A stretch of DNA of 64,000 nucleotides. Origin: Emticicia sp965283955 (GTDB lineage Bacteria > Bacteroidota > Bacteroidia > Cytophagales > Spirosomataceae). Location: the NCBI GenBank assembly GCA_965283955.1, contig CBDIQW010000001.1, positions 5,146,001 to 5,210,000 of the forward strand. Reading direction: 5' to 3'. Position 1 is the stretch's first letter. Each line of letters begins with the position of its first letter. Positions 54,165-62,555 of the stretch are shown here, piece by piece. The translations under genes were made by a program, and so were the position numbers. The notes beneath the pieces are model-generated. The model made no database searches and was not told the DNA's origin. It was given only the letters and a program-made list of their open reading frames with translations.

Positions 54165-55379
54165 ATGGTGTTTTGGTACTATTTACTACCGTTTATATTT
54201 TTTACTGCTTTAGTCGTCCAACTCGTCTATATTTTGGGGATTTTCACTCGTTTGCTTTCGCATTATGATAATGAACCAGATACCGAACAAAAAAAGAAAC
54301 CGAGTGTTTCGATTGTTGTGGCAGCTTGGAACGAACTTGAGAATCTGAAGGAACTTCTTCCTTTACTTGAAGCACAAGAATATCCTAATTTTGAAATCAT
54401 TGTTTCAGACGACCGTTCGGTTGATGGAACTTACGATTATTTACTTTTTAATGAAGGAGGTTTCAAAAAGGTAAATTTTGTGAGAATTGAAAGTCTTCCT
54501 GCCCACTTTACCGCAAAAAAATATGCAGTGACGATGGGAATCAAAAAAGCCACTAAGGAAGTAATCTTATTAACAGATGCTGATTGTCGTCCAACCAGTC
54601 CATATTGGATTGATTATATGGTTGCTCAATTGACTCAAGGTAAAGATATTGTTTTAGGATTTTCTCCTTATGAATATGCCGATAGTAAGCTCAATTCATT
54701 GATTCGTTATGAAACATTTCAAACGGCTCTTCAATATTTCTCTTATGCTTTATCAAAGATGCCTTACATGGGTATTGGTAGAAATTTGATGTATCGTCGA
54801 GAATTGTTTTGGGTAACAAACGGTTTTGCGAGCCATCACGGACTTTTGGGTGGAGATGATGATTTATTTGTCAATGGAGCATCAGTCAATGTGAATGTTG
54901 CGACTTGCATTGAGCAAGAAGCACACGTGATGTCTGTTCCGAAGAAAACTTGGGGCGAATGGATTATCCAAAAACGTCGTCATCTTTCAGTAGGAAAACG
55001 TTATAAACTACGTGATAAAATTTCTTTAGGGCTTTTGGCGGCCAGCCATCTTATTTGTTGGTTTTGGTTTTTACCAGTGTTTTTTATCAAACCTGATTGG
55101 TTTGAAGCACCTGAGTGGTCACGCATTCCTACCTATTTATTAGATGATAATAATTTGCAAGATTTTTATTTATACAACGATTGGATGCGTTTGGTAACGT
55201 TTGTGTTTTTCTTGTGGCTTTTTATTCGTTGGATTGTACTGGCAAAAGCCAATAAAAAACTCAATAATACCGTTAGTTCGTGGAAGATACCTTATTACGA
55301 TATGTTGTATGCAGGTTATTATTTAATTTTTGGTCTAATCACTTTGTTTTCAAATCCTAAGAAAATTAAATGGCGTTAA
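54165..55379 (+). CDS. Membrane glycosyltransferase family 2 protein
   Basis: Start chosen at ATG 54165 because a promoter at 54129 lies inside the longer frame. The N-terminal helix (FWYYLLPFIFFTALVVQLVY) is followed by a GT2 domain: SIVVAAWNELENLKELLPLL, IIVSDDRSVDGTYDYLL, LLTDADCRPTSPYWIDYMVA (DxD) and the QxxRW-like GEWIIQKRRHLSVGKRYKLR. Two or three C-terminal helices follow (FVFFLWLFIRWIVLA and YDMLYAGYYLIFGLITLFSN). It probably adds sugar to a lipid carrier at the inner membrane; acceptor unknown. rsmG follows 27 bases on. Confidence 0.88.
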   Translation: MVFWYYLLPFIFFTALVVQLVYILGIFTRLLSHYDNEPDTEQKKKPSVSIVVAAWNELENLKELLPLLEAQEYPNFEIIVSDDRSVDGTYDYLLFNEGGFKKVNFVRIESLPAHFTAKKYAVTMGIKKATKEVILLTDADCRPTSPYWIDYMVAQLTQGKDIVLGFSPYEYADSKLNSLIRYETFQTALQYFSYALSKMPYMGIGRNLMYRRELFWVTNGFASHHGLLGGDDDLFVNGASVNVNVATCIEQEAHVMSVPKKTWGEWIIQKRRHLSVGKRYKLRDKISLGLLAASHLICWFWFLPVFFIKPDWFEAPEWSRIPTYLLDDNNLQDFYLYNDWMRLVTFVFFLWLFIRWIVLAKANKKLNNTVSSWKIPYYDMLYAGYYLIFGLITLFSNPKKIKWR

Positions 55380-55406
55380 GCCGTGCGACGGTCGCCCAAA
55401 TTGTTT

Positions 55407-56036
55407 ATGTCAGACGTTTCTTTAATTACAAAATATTTTACGAACCTTACAGAAAAACAGTTACACCAATTTGGACAATTGCAAGAACTTTATAGTTTTT
55501 GGAATTCCCAAATCAATGTAGTTTCTCGTCAGGATATTGAAAATCTTTACGAAAAACACGTGCTTCACTCACTTGGCATTGCGAAGGTTATGCAATTTAA
55601 GCCTGGCACGGAAATTTTAGATGTAGGTACAGGCGGAGGTTTTCCTGGAATTCCGTTGGCAATTATGTTTCCTGATTGTCAGTTTCACTTAGTTGATTCT
55701 ATCGGAAAAAAAATAAAAGTTGTTACCGAAGTCTCTCAAGCTATTGGGCTAACAAATTTAACTGCCCAACACGAACGTGCAGAAAACGTTGTGAATGATT
55801 ATGACTTTATTGTAAGCCGTGCCGTAACACGTTTAAAGCCATTTTATGGGTGGATTAAAGACAAAGTAACTAAAAATCAGTTTAACGACCTTAAAAATGG
55901 GATTTTGTATCTAAAAGGCGGTGATTTGACTGAAGAGCTCGATGAGTTTGGTGGAAAATATAAATTGTATGATTTAGCCGATTATTTCACAGAAGAGTTT
56001 TTTGAGACAAAAAAAGTAGTGTATGTGCCATTTTAA
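55407..56036 (+). CDS. rsmG: 16S rRNA (guanine527-N7)-methyltransferase
   Basis: Start chosen at ATG 55407 (MSDVSLITKYFTNLTEKQLH). The SAM-binding GTEILDVGTGGGFPGIPLAI and the RsmG-type catalytic FIVSRAVTRLKPFYGWIKDK are clear. It methylates G527 of 16S rRNA. The length (209 residues) is normal. It is cotranscribed with the upstream glycosyltransferase and the 94-residue gene downstream. Confidence 0.95.
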   Translation: MSDVSLITKYFTNLTEKQLHQFGQLQELYSFWNSQINVVSRQDIENLYEKHVLHSLGIAKVMQFKPGTEILDVGTGGGFPGIPLAIMFPDCQFHLVDSIGKKIKVVTEVSQAIGLTNLTAQHERAENVVNDYDFIVSRAVTRLKPFYGWIKDKVTKNQFNDLKNGILYLKGGDLTEELDEFGGKYKLYDLADYFTEEFFETKKVVYVPF

Positions 56037-56061
56037 TTTTGATTTTTAAATATTTAGAGAT

Positions 56062-56346
56062 ATGAACGAAAGATTTTCAGCAAGTACCTTAAAAAATCCT
56101 TTGTTACCTGATGAGGTCATCTTCAGCGAAAAAGGAGTAACATTTAAAGAACGTAAAGTGTTTAGCAGCACCGAGAATTTTGTTTTCTATAACGATATTG
56201 CAGGTGTAGAAATCGACTCTGGTATCTTTTTTTCAACCATCAGAATCAAAGCAAGAGCGAGAGAACAAGAAATTTTGATTAGAAACTTTGCCAAGGCCGA
56301 TGCACGTAAAGTAAAGGAATTAATTCTTGAGCGTGCAAGGCACTGA
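56062..56346 (+). CDS. Small PH-like domain protein, unrecognised
   Basis: A 94-residue protein with alternating short strands (DEVIFSEKGVTFKERKVFSS, then NFVFYNDIAGVEIDSGIFFS) and a C-terminal helix (AKADARKVKELILERA), suggestive of a bacterial PH-like domain. No signal peptide. It starts 25 bases after rsmG and may be read with it. Function unknown. Confidence 0.6.
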   Translation: MNERFSASTLKNPLLPDEVIFSEKGVTFKERKVFSSTENFVFYNDIAGVEIDSGIFFSTIRIKARAREQEILIRNFAKADARKVKELILERARH

Positions 56347-56403
56347 GTATCAGCAAAGTAAAAAAAACTTCAAAAAAAAGTTAAAAAAACTTTCGCTTAG
56401 GTA

Positions 56404-56434
56404 TTGACAACAAAAAATAAATCCCTTACCTTTG
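56404..56434 (+). promoter_or_regulatory. tRNA-Asn promoter
   Basis: TTG at 56404-56406 and TACCTTTG at 56427-56434 with a 20-base spacer, a close fit to the Bacteroidota -33/-7 consensus, about 55 bases before the tRNA. Confidence 0.8.
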
Positions 56435-56488
56435 TATTATGATTTCGGAACAAAGAAATGAAGAACGAAATTATAACCGAAAAAAGTT

Positions 56489-56562
56489 TCCCGAATAGCT
56501 CAGTCGGTTAGAGCATCTGACTGTTAATCAGAGGGTCGCTGGTTCGAGCCCAGCTTCGGGAG
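56489..56562 (+). tRNA. tRNA-Asn (GTT)
   Basis: Acceptor TCCCGAA pairs with TTCGGGA at the 3' end; D loop TAGCTCAGTCGGTTAGAGC; anticodon stem TCTGA/TCAGA with loop CTGTTAA (anticodon GTT); T arm GCTGGTTCGAGCCCAGC; discriminator G. CCA is not encoded. It is a common integration site for mobile elements, and the sequence after it changes in character. Confidence 0.97.
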
Positions 56563-56583
56563 CAAGTTATAAGCTCATTATCA

Positions 56584-56614
56584 AGCAGTTACATTATTTT
56601 GTGACTGCTTTTTT
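56584..56614 (+). terminator. tRNA-Asn terminator
   Basis: AGCAGTTAC and its partial complement GTGACTGCT followed by T6. Confidence 0.7.
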
Positions 56615-56615
56615 A

Positions 56616-56654
56616 TTGCATAACATTTTTAGTTGCATAACAATTTGCATAACA
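56616..56654. repeat. Three TTGCATAACA direct repeats beside tRNA-Asn
   Basis: TTGCATAACA at 56616, 56633 and 56645, spaced 17 and 12 bases apart, starts 54 bases after the tRNA end. Repeats of this kind often flank attachment sites of tyrosine-recombinase elements. The right-hand attachment site and the integrase are not in the window. The rest of the 56563-56794 gap has no gene. Confidence 0.65.
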
Positions 56655-56794
56655 TCCCTTCTCTATTTATTATTTTATCTATACTCATCTTTCCTATTTT
56701 AAAGTTTCCACATTCATTTTCAGGAGTTTTTTTTGAGAGGGTAAAACTGTCTCAAAAGAAGTGGGCAACAAAATACAGCATAACCTCATTGTAG

Positions 56795-57043
56795 CTACAA
56801 CACTAATACAAATCTGTGGTGTGAATAAACCTTTCCTCTGATAATAAAAAAGATTTCTTCTGAAAGCTCAGTTTTCACCATCTCCACAGAATAAATTTGA
56901 TTTTCTATTAAATCATCCCTTGGAATCATACACCTTGCCAGAAAAGGGCAATACACTCGTTTCAATTCTCCTTGTGGATTAACCACCAAAATTGAAAATG
57001 GGTCAATGATTATTCTTGGTTCAAAACTCTTTGCCATTTGCAT
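56795..57043 (-). CDS. Small element protein, unrecognised
   Basis: An 82-residue protein (MQMAKSFEPRIIIDPFSILV ... VYCPFLARCMIPRDDLIENQ ... SHHRFVLVL) with several beta-like stretches and two Cys. No family is recognised. It follows the DUF3871 gene on the same strand after a 42-base gap, so it is probably in the same unit. Confidence 0.5.
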   Translation of the reverse strand: MQMAKSFEPRIIIDPFSILVVNPQGELKRVYCPFLARCMIPRDDLIENQIYSVEMVKTELSEEIFFIIRGKVYSHHRFVLVL

Positions 57044-57085
57044 AAAAATTTAAGGGTAGCCACTTGACTACCCCATTTTGTTCTA

Positions 57086-58102
57086 CTAATTCAAAAACCA
57101 ACTTTCTGAGCCTGTCTGCAATGTGTTTACAAGTGTATTGGTAAATTCAAAAGCATTGACACCCCTATCAATAAAGGTATCAATGTAACTGCTTTTGTTT
57201 GCACCCGTAAACAAGTTATACACTTTCCAAAGTGAAATACTACCATCTTCATTCCTACAAAATGAATCATCTTTGTAGTAATCTCTTGCTATGAATCCAG
57301 TTTGGGTATCTCCAAATAAAAGTGTTGGCAATTCCTTCTTTTGTTCACTCCCTAAAAATGGATACAATCTACACTTACCCAACATTTGAGCAAATTGCCT
57401 TTCAGTCAAACTGTACTGTGTGAATGATGCCATAGCTTTGAGGTAACTCTCTGCTTTAAACTGACAAATAGCTTGGAAAATCTTATCACTGAGTTCCTGC
57501 ATAGACCTCACTTTAATATTTCCAGTGTAACCATCAGACCAAACACAGAGATTAGTGCGCACTTTATTCTGAAAACCAATGAAAATCTTGAAAACCTCTT
57601 CAGCACCTTTTTTTGAATAGATGTTATCCAAATTATATGCTTTGACTCCACCAACAGTGAGTGTTAGTAAGTTCCCATCAATGGTTTCATGGATAGTAGG
57701 AATTTCAATAACAAAAGCCATTCTTTCATAGTAAAGTGTTTGCTCATGCTCTAATAACTCCTTGGCAGGTTTGTGTCTTGCCTCTGGAATTCTGCCTTTG
57801 ATGGGATGTGAAACCCTAATGCTTGGCACTAATATACTTTCCTTGGAGTAGAGATGGTGAACCACTTGTTCAACAGATTCAATGAAATCAATATGAGAAA
57901 TCAAGGGTTCATTATCTTTTACAAATACAGGAATAATATGTTTGTGTTGCATTTCTTGAAGTGATACAGGAATTGTATTTGCCTCAATGAAGGGTTTGGC
58001 AGTGGAAATTGTACCTTCAAAGATAGTTTCCTCAAGACTAATGATTGGCTGTTTATTAACTGCGATGAGTTCCATTGGTAGAGCAGGTTTGAGGTGGGAC
58101 AT
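57086..58102 (-). CDS. DUF3871 family protein
   Basis: A 338-residue protein resembling DUF3871, a family found in Bacteroidota conjugative and integrative elements: SHPIKGRIPEARHKPAKELL, ERMAFVIEIPTIHETIDGNL, TNLCVWSDGYTGNIKVRSMQ and the closing LVNTLQTGSESWFLN. Biochemical function is unknown; its place next to a RecA-like ATPase suggests DNA metabolism of the element. The first codons overlap the end of the ATPase gene by 47 bases; a start at 58075 would still overlap by 20. Confidence 0.65.
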   Translation of the reverse strand: MSHLKPALPMELIAVNKQPIISLEETIFEGTISTAKPFIEANTIPVSLQEMQHKHIIPVFVKDNEPLISHIDFIESVEQVVHHLYSKESILVPSIRVSHPIKGRIPEARHKPAKELLEHEQTLYYERMAFVIEIPTIHETIDGNLLTLTVGGVKAYNLDNIYSKKGAEEVFKIFIGFQNKVRTNLCVWSDGYTGNIKVRSMQELSDKIFQAICQFKAESYLKAMASFTQYSLTERQFAQMLGKCRLYPFLGSEQKKELPTLLFGDTQTGFIARDYYKDDSFCRNEDGSISLWKVYNLFTGANKSSYIDTFIDRGVNAFEFTNTLVNTLQTGSESWFLN

Positions 58103-58940
58103 AAACTAATTGGTTTTTTCTGGTGCTGAAATCTGCATTATACTCCTTTTGAGTAATGACATCCAAAGACATATACAAATCTTTCAAGGTATCTACATCT
58201 TGGCAAGCATAAATCTGCTCTAAAAGAGCATCTGGTTCAATATATGTATCTTCCCTTTCTTGCACCTGTGCTTTTCCCTGATTACACCATGCAGCTAAAA
58301 TTTTGCCTGTGTCTTGACTAATTTGAAAAGCAGGTAAATCCATGAACAAACTGGTTCTGTCTTTGGAAGCAGTGGCATAGTGCTTGACATCCAAATCAAA
58401 TACAAGTGTAAACTCATAATCAGTAGAATCTCTCATAACACCCTTTAAACCAACCTTTTCAGGTATCATCTTACCATTCTTTTCATTCAAGACATAATCT
58501 TGTTTAGTTCTGATGGTTGCAATGACATGAGCCTTTGTTTGAAGCATTTTCTGAATAAAGGCATTATGCCTTGGAGTGAACTTACTCCAATTAGTGAAAC
58601 TATTGCCTGTAAGTTTAGAATGCTCCTCGATGATGTAATCCCATTCTTGACTTATACCATCTATGATGATAACCTCCATTTCTGCATCAATACAAGTTTG
58701 AATAGCTTGAATGTATCTTTCAGGAGAAAAAGGTGGTTGCAGGTCAAGGACATTATAAGCTCCTAAGTGTGCATACAAACTGGCTGAATTATTTTCAGCA
58801 TCAATGACAGCAATCTTTTGCCAGTTATTACATAATCCATGAGCAAGAAGAAGGGCTGAATAACTCTTTCCTCCACCTGCACAAGATTGTAAAGCCATCT
58901 TGATAAAGGCTTTTTTTCTTTCTGCTTGTTGTAATTGCAT
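58056..58940 (-). CDS. RecA/Sak4-like P-loop ATPase
   Basis: The start at 58940 (MQLQQAERKKAFIKMALQSC) is chosen over a Met 34 codons upstream that would overlap the neighbouring gene. A P-loop reads AGGGKSYSALLLAHGL and a Walker B-like strand EVIIIDGISQEWDYI. The layout matches phage and plasmid RecA-like ATPases such as Sak4 that aid single-strand annealing. It lies in a unit with a 117-residue protein and DUF3871. Confidence 0.75.
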   Translation of the reverse strand: MQLQQAERKKAFIKMALQSCAGGGKSYSALLLAHGLCNNWQKIAVIDAENNSASLYAHLGAYNVLDLQPPFSPERYIQAIQTCIDAEMEVIIIDGISQEWDYIIEEHSKLTGNSFTNWSKFTPRHNAFIQKMLQTKAHVIATIRTKQDYVLNEKNGKMIPEKVGLKGVMRDSTDYEFTLVFDLDVKHYATASKDRTSLFMDLPAFQISQDTGKILAAWCNQGKAQVQEREDTYIEPDALLEQIYACQDVDTLKDLYMSLDVITQKEYNADFSTRKNQLVYVPPQTCSTNGTHRS

Positions 58941-59022
58941 GATTAAAATTAAATTTGAGTAGAAAATGAAAAAGCAGTGCCTCAATGACACTGCTCTTGG
59001 TTGGTTGCAGATAAATGAAAGG

Positions 59023-59376
59023 TTATACAAAGGCTGGCTCATTGGTTTGGTTTACCACCTCTTCCATAGTACCATTTTCTAAAGGACAATAATCATAGCG
59101 ATGATGTCTTGTAATGATTTCTCCTGTATCTGGAATAGTAAACTCATAAGGCTCACAGGCAGTTTTTACAATACTTCCTTGCATTTCTTTACCAAGCATT
59201 TTCTTGGCTAAAACTTCATTGAAGGTAGAAGAAATCCAGCATTTTCTTACTGTGACATAGTGTCTGCCAGTGATTTTAGAAACAACAAACTCCATATCAT
59301 CTGATTGAAGTTCAAGGGCAATGTAGGGTTTTCCCTCAGTTGAGGTACGTTCTTGATAAGCTGTTACAGTTACCAT
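59023..59376 (-). CDS. Element protein of the recombination unit, unrecognised
   Basis: A 117-residue protein (MVTVTAYQERTSTEGKPYIA ... ELQSDDMEFVVSKITGRHYV ... DYCPLENGTMEEVVNQTNEP) with strand-rich character, perhaps OB-fold-like, which would suit a single-strand DNA-binding partner of the ATPase. That is inference. It starts the minus-strand unit; a palindrome lies upstream at 59442-59462. Confidence 0.5.
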   Translation of the reverse strand: MVTVTAYQERTSTEGKPYIALELQSDDMEFVVSKITGRHYVTVRKCWISSTFNEVLAKKMLGKEMQGSIVKTACEPYEFTIPDTGEIITRHHRYDYCPLENGTMEEVVNQTNEPAFV

Positions 59377-59441
59377 AATTGATACAGGTTTTAATTGAAG
59401 AATGATTTTTGATTGGCAGTAAGTGGTACACTTTTAAGTTA

Positions 59442-59462
59442 AGCTATATTATAGTTATAGCT
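59442..59462. promoter_or_regulatory. AGCTATA palindrome, candidate operator
   Basis: AGCTATA, seven bases, TATAGCT lies 66 bases upstream of the first gene of the recombination unit in an otherwise gene-free 59377-59757 stretch. It may bind a regulator such as the XRE protein at 61270. Confidence 0.4.
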
Positions 59463-59703
59463 AATGAATTTATTAATGAGATAACTCCAAGAAAAAGTTA
59501 AGATTTGGATTGGTTGTTTCTCATATCTATCAATTCATTTTATGGGGAGTAAGACCACTGCCTTGGATAAGTGGGGCAATAGAAATGTAACCTGCCTTTA
59601 TCATTTACAGGTATAATTTTCCTTTGGAGAAGGATATGGGGGGCTGTTTGTAAGCCTTGAATCTGAGGGGGATTAAATGAAGTTGTGAAACTGTGGGATA
59701 AAT

Positions 59704-59750
59704 CATAGTATTATTGTGATTTGCAGGATAATATTCACAACAATACTATG
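59704..59750 (-). terminator. Hairpin terminator of the J-domain operon
   Basis: CATAGTATTATTGTGA and TCACAACAATACTATG form a 16-bp stem with one mismatch and a 15-base loop, just beyond the J-domain-like gene's stop on the minus strand. Confidence 0.6.
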
Positions 59751-59757
59751 AAAAGCA

Positions 59758-60096
59758 CTAATTATTTTGAAAATGCTCTACTTCTTCCTTCAATTTAAGA
59801 AGTTCTTTATAATTTCTCTTTGCTTGGGTTATCTTCATGGATAATTCAGTAGCAACTACTCTTTTATCCTCTTGAAACTTGTCAGGGTGTACTTGTTTGA
59901 TTAGGCTTTTATACAAAGCATTACTTTTTGAAATGCTCAAAACTATATTCTGGGTGGTTTCTTCAAAATTTTCATCAACATCAGTTAATAATTGCTCCCT
60001 TAACTTCTTTCGAGCTAAGTATATTTTTCTGATAAAGTAAATACCTAATAGTATGAGAAATAAAACTAATAATAAGAAGATATATTTAGCTGTCAT
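59758..60096 (-). CDS. Membrane-anchored J-domain-like protein
   Basis: A 112-residue protein with an N-terminal transmembrane helix (YIFLLLVLFLILLGIYFI, residues 5-22), a short linker, and a helix-HPD-helix unit: ALYKSLIKQVHPDKFQEDKR, then ELSMKITQAKRNYKELLKLK. The HPD tripeptide (residues 70-72) is the hallmark that stimulates Hsp70 ATPases. It would recruit DnaK to the membrane. Its start overlaps the previous gene's stop by four bases (60093-60096), so translation is likely coupled. Confidence 0.65.
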   Translation of the reverse strand: MTAKYIFLLLVLFLILLGIYFIRKIYLARKKLREQLLTDVDENFEETTQNIVLSISKSNALYKSLIKQVHPDKFQEDKRVVATELSMKITQAKRNYKELLKLKEEVEHFQNN

Positions 60097-60524
60097 TGTC
60101 TGCTTTCTAACATATATTTTTGTAAATCAACAACTTGCTTTAAAGATATTTGAATACCTGATTTATTCAGTCTTCCTGCAATTATGAGCGTATCATATCC
60201 TAAAGCCATCAGTTGCCTTATGAATGGGGGATTCTCAAGTACATATTTGGCTATCTCCCAAAAATTATTTTCACTCAAATCATCATCATTTTCAATTATA
60301 ATTTTAAAGCCACTTCTGAGAGATATAGTGCTAAGTGCATGTCTATATTTAGGATTTCCTACTGAAGTAACAACAGAACATAATCTATCAACTTCTCCTT
60401 GTAGGTAAGCATCTTTGAAAACTGTATTAAATTCAGATATGATTCTGATTCTTTCAAGATTTCCTTGTGTAATAATATCAACAACTTTGCTTAAAAAAGA
60501 AGATATTTTGCTCAGAATATTCAT
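60093..60524 (-). CDS. Unrecognised cytosolic protein of the membrane operon
   Basis: A 143-residue protein without membrane helix or signal peptide: RIRIISEFNTVFKDAYLQGE, ALSTISLRSGFKIIIENDDD and MALGYDTLIIAGRLNKSGIQ. No domain is recognised. It lies between an exported membrane protein and the J-domain protein, with a 22-base gap and a 4-base overlap, so the three probably work together. Confidence 0.55.
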   Translation of the reverse strand: MNILSKISSFLSKVVDIITQGNLERIRIISEFNTVFKDAYLQGEVDRLCSVVTSVGNPKYRHALSTISLRSGFKIIIENDDDLSENNFWEIAKYVLENPPFIRQLMALGYDTLIIAGRLNKSGIQISLKQVVDLQKYMLESRQ

Positions 60525-60546
60525 CAGTTAAATTATTGGGAGTGGA

Positions 60547-61134
60547 TTACAAACCAAGTTTTTGTTTTAGAGTATCATTGTCAATTTCAGTAACATTAGC
60601 GTTTTCTAAATTATTGGCAATTAAATTGTTTTTAAGTACCTCTTCATTGATACTTTTTATATTTGAGTCTTTCTTTGTCAATGATTGATTTTTATTTCTA
60701 ATTATAAATATTAACCCAATAATTAAACCTAAAACTATTATTGTAAATGCAGTATAAGTTACATATCTATCAGATTTTGCCTGCTCATTGGCTCGCATAA
60801 TTCCTAAATCTGTACCTGGTGGAAATGTATAACCTAAGTCTAAAAACTTTCTTTCTTCTTCAGTATAATCTGTATGACTGGTTCTGTCTGCATAGTTAGT
60901 TTCATTATTTTCAATAGGTTTTAGTTTACTTTCTGCCATTAAAAACAACTCATCCTGTGTATATTGCTCAGATGTTTTTATGTCTTTTTTGGAGGTATCT
61001 TTTTTGAAGGTATCTGCAACAGTTGAGGACTTGCCTTGTGCTTCTCTTGCTAATTGGTCTAATATTGAAGAACTTGTTGGCTCTTGTGCATTTGCAACGA
61101 TACAAATGAGTAATAATACAAATATTTTTTTCAT
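60547..61134 (-). CDS. Exported membrane protein, unrecognised
   Basis: Start at 61134 gives a signal peptide (MKKIFVLLLICIVANAQ). A polar stretch (SSSILDQLAREAQGKSSTVA, then acidic-lysine-rich sequence) and a segment YTEEERKFLDLGYTFPPGTD precede one transmembrane helix (YVTYTAFTIIVLGLIIGLIF), then a 60-residue cytosolic tail. No family is recognised. First gene of the J-domain operon. Confidence 0.55.
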   Translation of the reverse strand: MKKIFVLLLICIVANAQEPTSSSILDQLAREAQGKSSTVADTFKKDTSKKDIKTSEQYTQDELFLMAESKLKPIENNETNYADRTSHTDYTEEERKFLDLGYTFPPGTDLGIMRANEQAKSDRYVTYTAFTIIVLGLIIGLIFIIRNKNQSLTKKDSNIKSINEEVLKNNLIANNLENANVTEIDNDTLKQKLGL

Positions 61135-61269
61135 ACTTAATTTGATAATTGAATAACAGCAAATTTTTAGAATATTTGGCAAATCTACCTACAAGTTATA
61201 AATTCTCAAGTCTGATTTTGGTACTGTGAGGATTAATTTTGAACTTTGAGGGAAACTACAATTCATAAA

Positions 61270-61638
61270 ATGGAAATAGGAACAAAAGTTAAGAAGTTGA
61301 GGGAGTTAAGAAACTTCACACAGGAGTTTATGGCAGCTTCTTTAGATATGACACCATCAGGGTATGGGAAGATTGAGAGGAATGAATCTGAGGTTAGTTA
61401 TCAGAAATTAGAGAAAATTGCTGAGGTGCTTGGTATTAAGGTGGAGGATATTGTTAGTTTTAATGAAAGTCTTGTATTTAATGTAATGCACAATCAGACA
61501 GGTATTACTAATGGCTATGTTGTGAATCATAATTCTGTTTCTGACAATGAAAAAAGGCTTTATGAAGACATGATTAATCAACTTAAAGAAGAGGTTCTTA
61601 CACTAAAGAAGATTATTGAAAAACTCCAAGAAAAATAG
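61270..61638 (+). CDS. XRE family transcriptional regulator with coiled-coil tail
   Basis: Start at ATG 61270 (MEIGTKVKKLRELRNFTQEF). The Cro/CI-type helix-turn-helix reads FTQEFMAASLDMTPSGYGKI, ERNESEVSYQKLEKIAEVLG, and a coiled-coil tail (SVSDNEKRLYEDMINQLKEE, then VLTLKKIIEKLQE) follows for oligomerisation. It is divergent from the J-domain operon, sharing a 135-base gap, so it may regulate that and the element. A 293-base gap without a gene follows. Confidence 0.85.
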   Translation: MEIGTKVKKLRELRNFTQEFMAASLDMTPSGYGKIERNESEVSYQKLEKIAEVLGIKVEDIVSFNESLVFNVMHNQTGITNGYVVNHNSVSDNEKRLYEDMINQLKEEVLTLKKIIEKLQEK

Positions 61639-61931
61639 TTTTTTTGTATGGGCATTATCTTGGTTGGGTTGGTTATTGCTGAAAAATATCTCCTTCCTTT
61701 GGAGTTGGATTATTAAACAAGTGTATTCAACCTACTCCAACAAAAGATATAAAATGATAAATAAATCCAATTAGCAGTAAAAAATCAGAGTGCCTGAAAT
61801 AGGTTACTTTAATTAAAAAAGAATTGTTTCCCATAAAGAGGAGAAGTAAATGTAACAATTCCAACATTATATACCTTAGCTAAAGCCTTCAAATTGAAAT
61901 GAAGTAACTTATAGATTTTGAAGCCGTAACA

Positions 61932-62429
61932 TCAGTCATTCACAGTAAGCAAAGTTAATATCTGCTGGGCATTATCAGTCATTAGATTTAAAAAATATTG
62001 AGCCATCGGCATTAACTTCTCATCCTCCACATATTTCCAATTATAAGTATCTTTTTCTGTGGTAATCAAACTTGATGGAATTTTGGGAGAGAGTTTTATT
62101 CCAACTGTTTTTTTCAAGAAAACGATATTATATTTCAAACTTGGGTCAATTATATAGGTTTTATTATCTATAGTTGTTTCACACCAAGCATGATAATCTC
62201 CAACCTTTTTCCCTTTCAGTTTTAGGTTACCATAGATAATATACTTCCCATTTTTATCAATCAGAGCTAAGTTACCTGCCACATTTCGAGAAGAGAATCC
62301 CTTTGAATTCAAAAATTCACTTAGACAAAAGGCAGACATGTAGCATGAGCCACTTGGAAAATTACCCACTAAATTTTCGAGAATTTCTTGATAATCAATA
62401 CAAATTTTATTCAGTTGGTCTATATTCAT
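61932..62429 (-). CDS. Transglutaminase-like cysteine peptidase fold protein
   Basis: A 165-residue protein with a likely Cys-His-Asp triad: Cys29 (FPSGSCYMSAFCLSEFLN), His80 (GDYHAWCETTI) and Asp95 (TYIIDPSLKY). The spacing fits the transglutaminase-like or papain-like superfamily, also used by NlpC- and lasso-peptide-type maturation enzymes. No signal peptide, so cytosolic. It is alone on its strand, next to the ADP-ribosyltransferase-like gene; a toxin, defence or modification role is open. Confidence 0.55.
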   Translation of the reverse strand: MNIDQLNKICIDYQEILENLVGNFPSGSCYMSAFCLSEFLNSKGFSSRNVAGNLALIDKNGKYIIYGNLKLKGKKVGDYHAWCETTIDNKTYIIDPSLKYNIVFLKKTVGIKLSPKIPSSLITTEKDTYNWKYVEDEKLMPMAQYFLNLMTDNAQQILTLLTVND

Positions 62430-62555
62430 TTGATTTTTTTTGTCTAATTAAATACACTTAAATAAAATAGTTTTGTTTTACTGAATTTGCTACATACTCA
62501 ACCTTAATGATACATATATTTAAATATCTTAGTTCGTATGATTTCACAGTAAAAA

